Origin: Rhizobium phaseoli
GTDB taxonomy: Bacteria; Pseudomonadota; Alphaproteobacteria; Rhizobiales; Rhizobiaceae
NCBI RefSeq assembly: GCF_010668805.1
Contig: NZ_WUFT01000005.1
Coordinates: forward strand, 1 to 64,000
Direction: 5' to 3'
Length of the DNA: 64,000 bases
The position numbers and the translations under genes were made by a program. Positions 63,418-64,000 of the stretch are shown here, piece by piece; position 1 is the first letter of the stretch; every line of letters begins with the position of its first letter. The notes below the pieces were generated by a model. It was not told where the DNA came from. It made no database searches and saw nothing but the letters and a program-made list of their open reading frames with translations.

Positions 63418-64000
63418 ATGGCTTTGCAGTCCATGACCGGTTTTGCGCGGCGCGAGGGAACGAGCGGCCGCTGGCGTTGGGCATGGGAACTGCGCTCGGT
63501 CAACGGCAAGGGCCTCGATCTGCGGCTGCGCCTGCCATCCGGCCTCGAACGCATGGAGGCGGATGTCCGCCGCCTCGCAGGCGAAAGCTTCAGCCGCGGC
63601 AACCTGCAGGCATCGCTCTCCGTCACCGCCGACGAGAACCGCTTCGAGGCGGTGCTGAACAAGCAAGCGCTTGCCGCCGTGCTTGCCATGCGCGAACAAT
63701 TGGACGGGATCATCGATCCGGCGCCGCTGAAGCTCGATACGCTGCTTCTGGTGCGCGGCATCGTCGAATTCCGCGAAAGCGAGGATGGCGAGGAAGCGCT
63801 TGCCGCTCGTGATGCCGATATCGCGGCCGGCCTGTTGGCCGCGCTTTCCGATCTGAGAGCCATGCGAGAGCAGGAAGGGGCGGCGCTGACCCGCATTCTC
63901 CTCGACCATGTCACGACAATCGAAGGTCTGGCGCGCACGATCGAGGCCGACCCCTCGCGCTCGCCGCAGGAGATCGCCGCGCGGCTGGCCGGTCAGGTCG
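63418..64000 (+). CDS. YicC/YloC-family endoribonuclease, N-terminal part
   Basis: The first 194 codons of a protein cut off by the window end. MALQSMTGFARREG and ELRSVNGKGLDLRLRLP are the YicC signature; EFRESEDGEEA marks the middle. Family members (about 290 residues) are RNA endonucleases. GGAGG lies a few bases upstream of ATG 63418, 18 bases after mltG, so it is probably cotranscribed. gmk often follows in rhizobia, but that is beyond the window. Confidence 0.9.
   Translation, partial: MALQSMTGFARREGTSGRWRWAWELRSVNGKGLDLRLRLPSGLERMEADVRRLAGESFSRGNLQASLSVTADENRFEAVLNKQALAAVLAMREQLDGIIDPAPLKLDTLLLVRGIVEFRESEDGEEALAARDADIAAGLLAALSDLRAMREQEGAALTRILLDHVTTIEGLARTIEADPSRSPQEIAARLAGQV

Overview
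The window is chromosomal DNA of a Rhizobium (R. etli / R. leguminosarum type alphaproteobacterium). This rests on protein character (Rhizobiales-type omega subunit, a single bifunctional Rsh, a short two-step phosphatidylethanolamine pathway, a type-III-like porin end, DUF2062, DUF2232, DUF3563 and TIGR02301 families), on high GC coding bias, and on dispersed palindromic repeats of the rhizobial kind. No rRNA or tRNA gene, CRISPR array, insertion sequence, integrase or prophage gene was seen. It looks like a stable core region with small accessory inserts.

Layout. 1-5.7 kb: porin tail, an alpha/beta hydrolase downstream of a soluble lytic transglycosylase, then dapA-smpB and a NYN-domain protein. 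6-15.3 kb: rpoZ-rsh (transcription plus stringent response), a DUF3563 micro-protein, a DUF2062 protein, then acpS-lepB-rnc-era, with recO separated from era by a Crp/Fnr-type regulator and a lone receiver protein. 15.3-20.2 kb: aldo/keto reductase, MOSC and HD proteins, and a PAS-GGDEF-EAL protein. 20.2-28.5 kb: an EF-hand protein behind a CtrA-like box, sodC, an MscS channel, a tightly overlapped ygfZ/HD/phosphatase operon, small exported or hypothetical proteins, Nudix, YnfA, and an SOS-associated YedK/HMCES protein.

28.7-38 kb: pssA-psd (phosphatidylethanolamine synthesis), an Atm1-type ABC exporter, a large LysM protein with mirror-image domain order, LOG-family cytokinin hydrolase, RarD-type permease, cimA. 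38.2-41.2 kb: a five-gene overlapping cassette (DUF559 - GFA - GFA - GFA - proline iminopeptidase) bracketed by repeats. 41.3-50.2 kb: cysS, GH25 lysozyme, SDR, purF, cvpA, radA, LysE exporter, alr. 50.3-57 kb: AraC regulator with azlCD, dnaB, and the rpsF-rpsR-DUF2232-rplI ribosomal operon. 57-64 kb: aldo/keto reductase, then the type II fatty acid synthesis cluster fabD-fabG-acpP-fabF leading into mltG and a YicC-type endoribonuclease cut by the window end.

Most of the window is housekeeping. The observations that most repay a second look are: a textbook terminator hairpin directly upstream of rsh with no room for a promoter after it, plus a small ORF that reads through it and overlaps the rsh start; the mirror-symmetric LysM protein; the overlapping triple-GFA cassette; a perfect CtrA-type box upstream of the EF-hand gene; and several repeats that touch gene ends (psd, Nudix, acpS) or a ribosome binding site (fabG). 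I did not find a convincing wholly new defence or mobile system.
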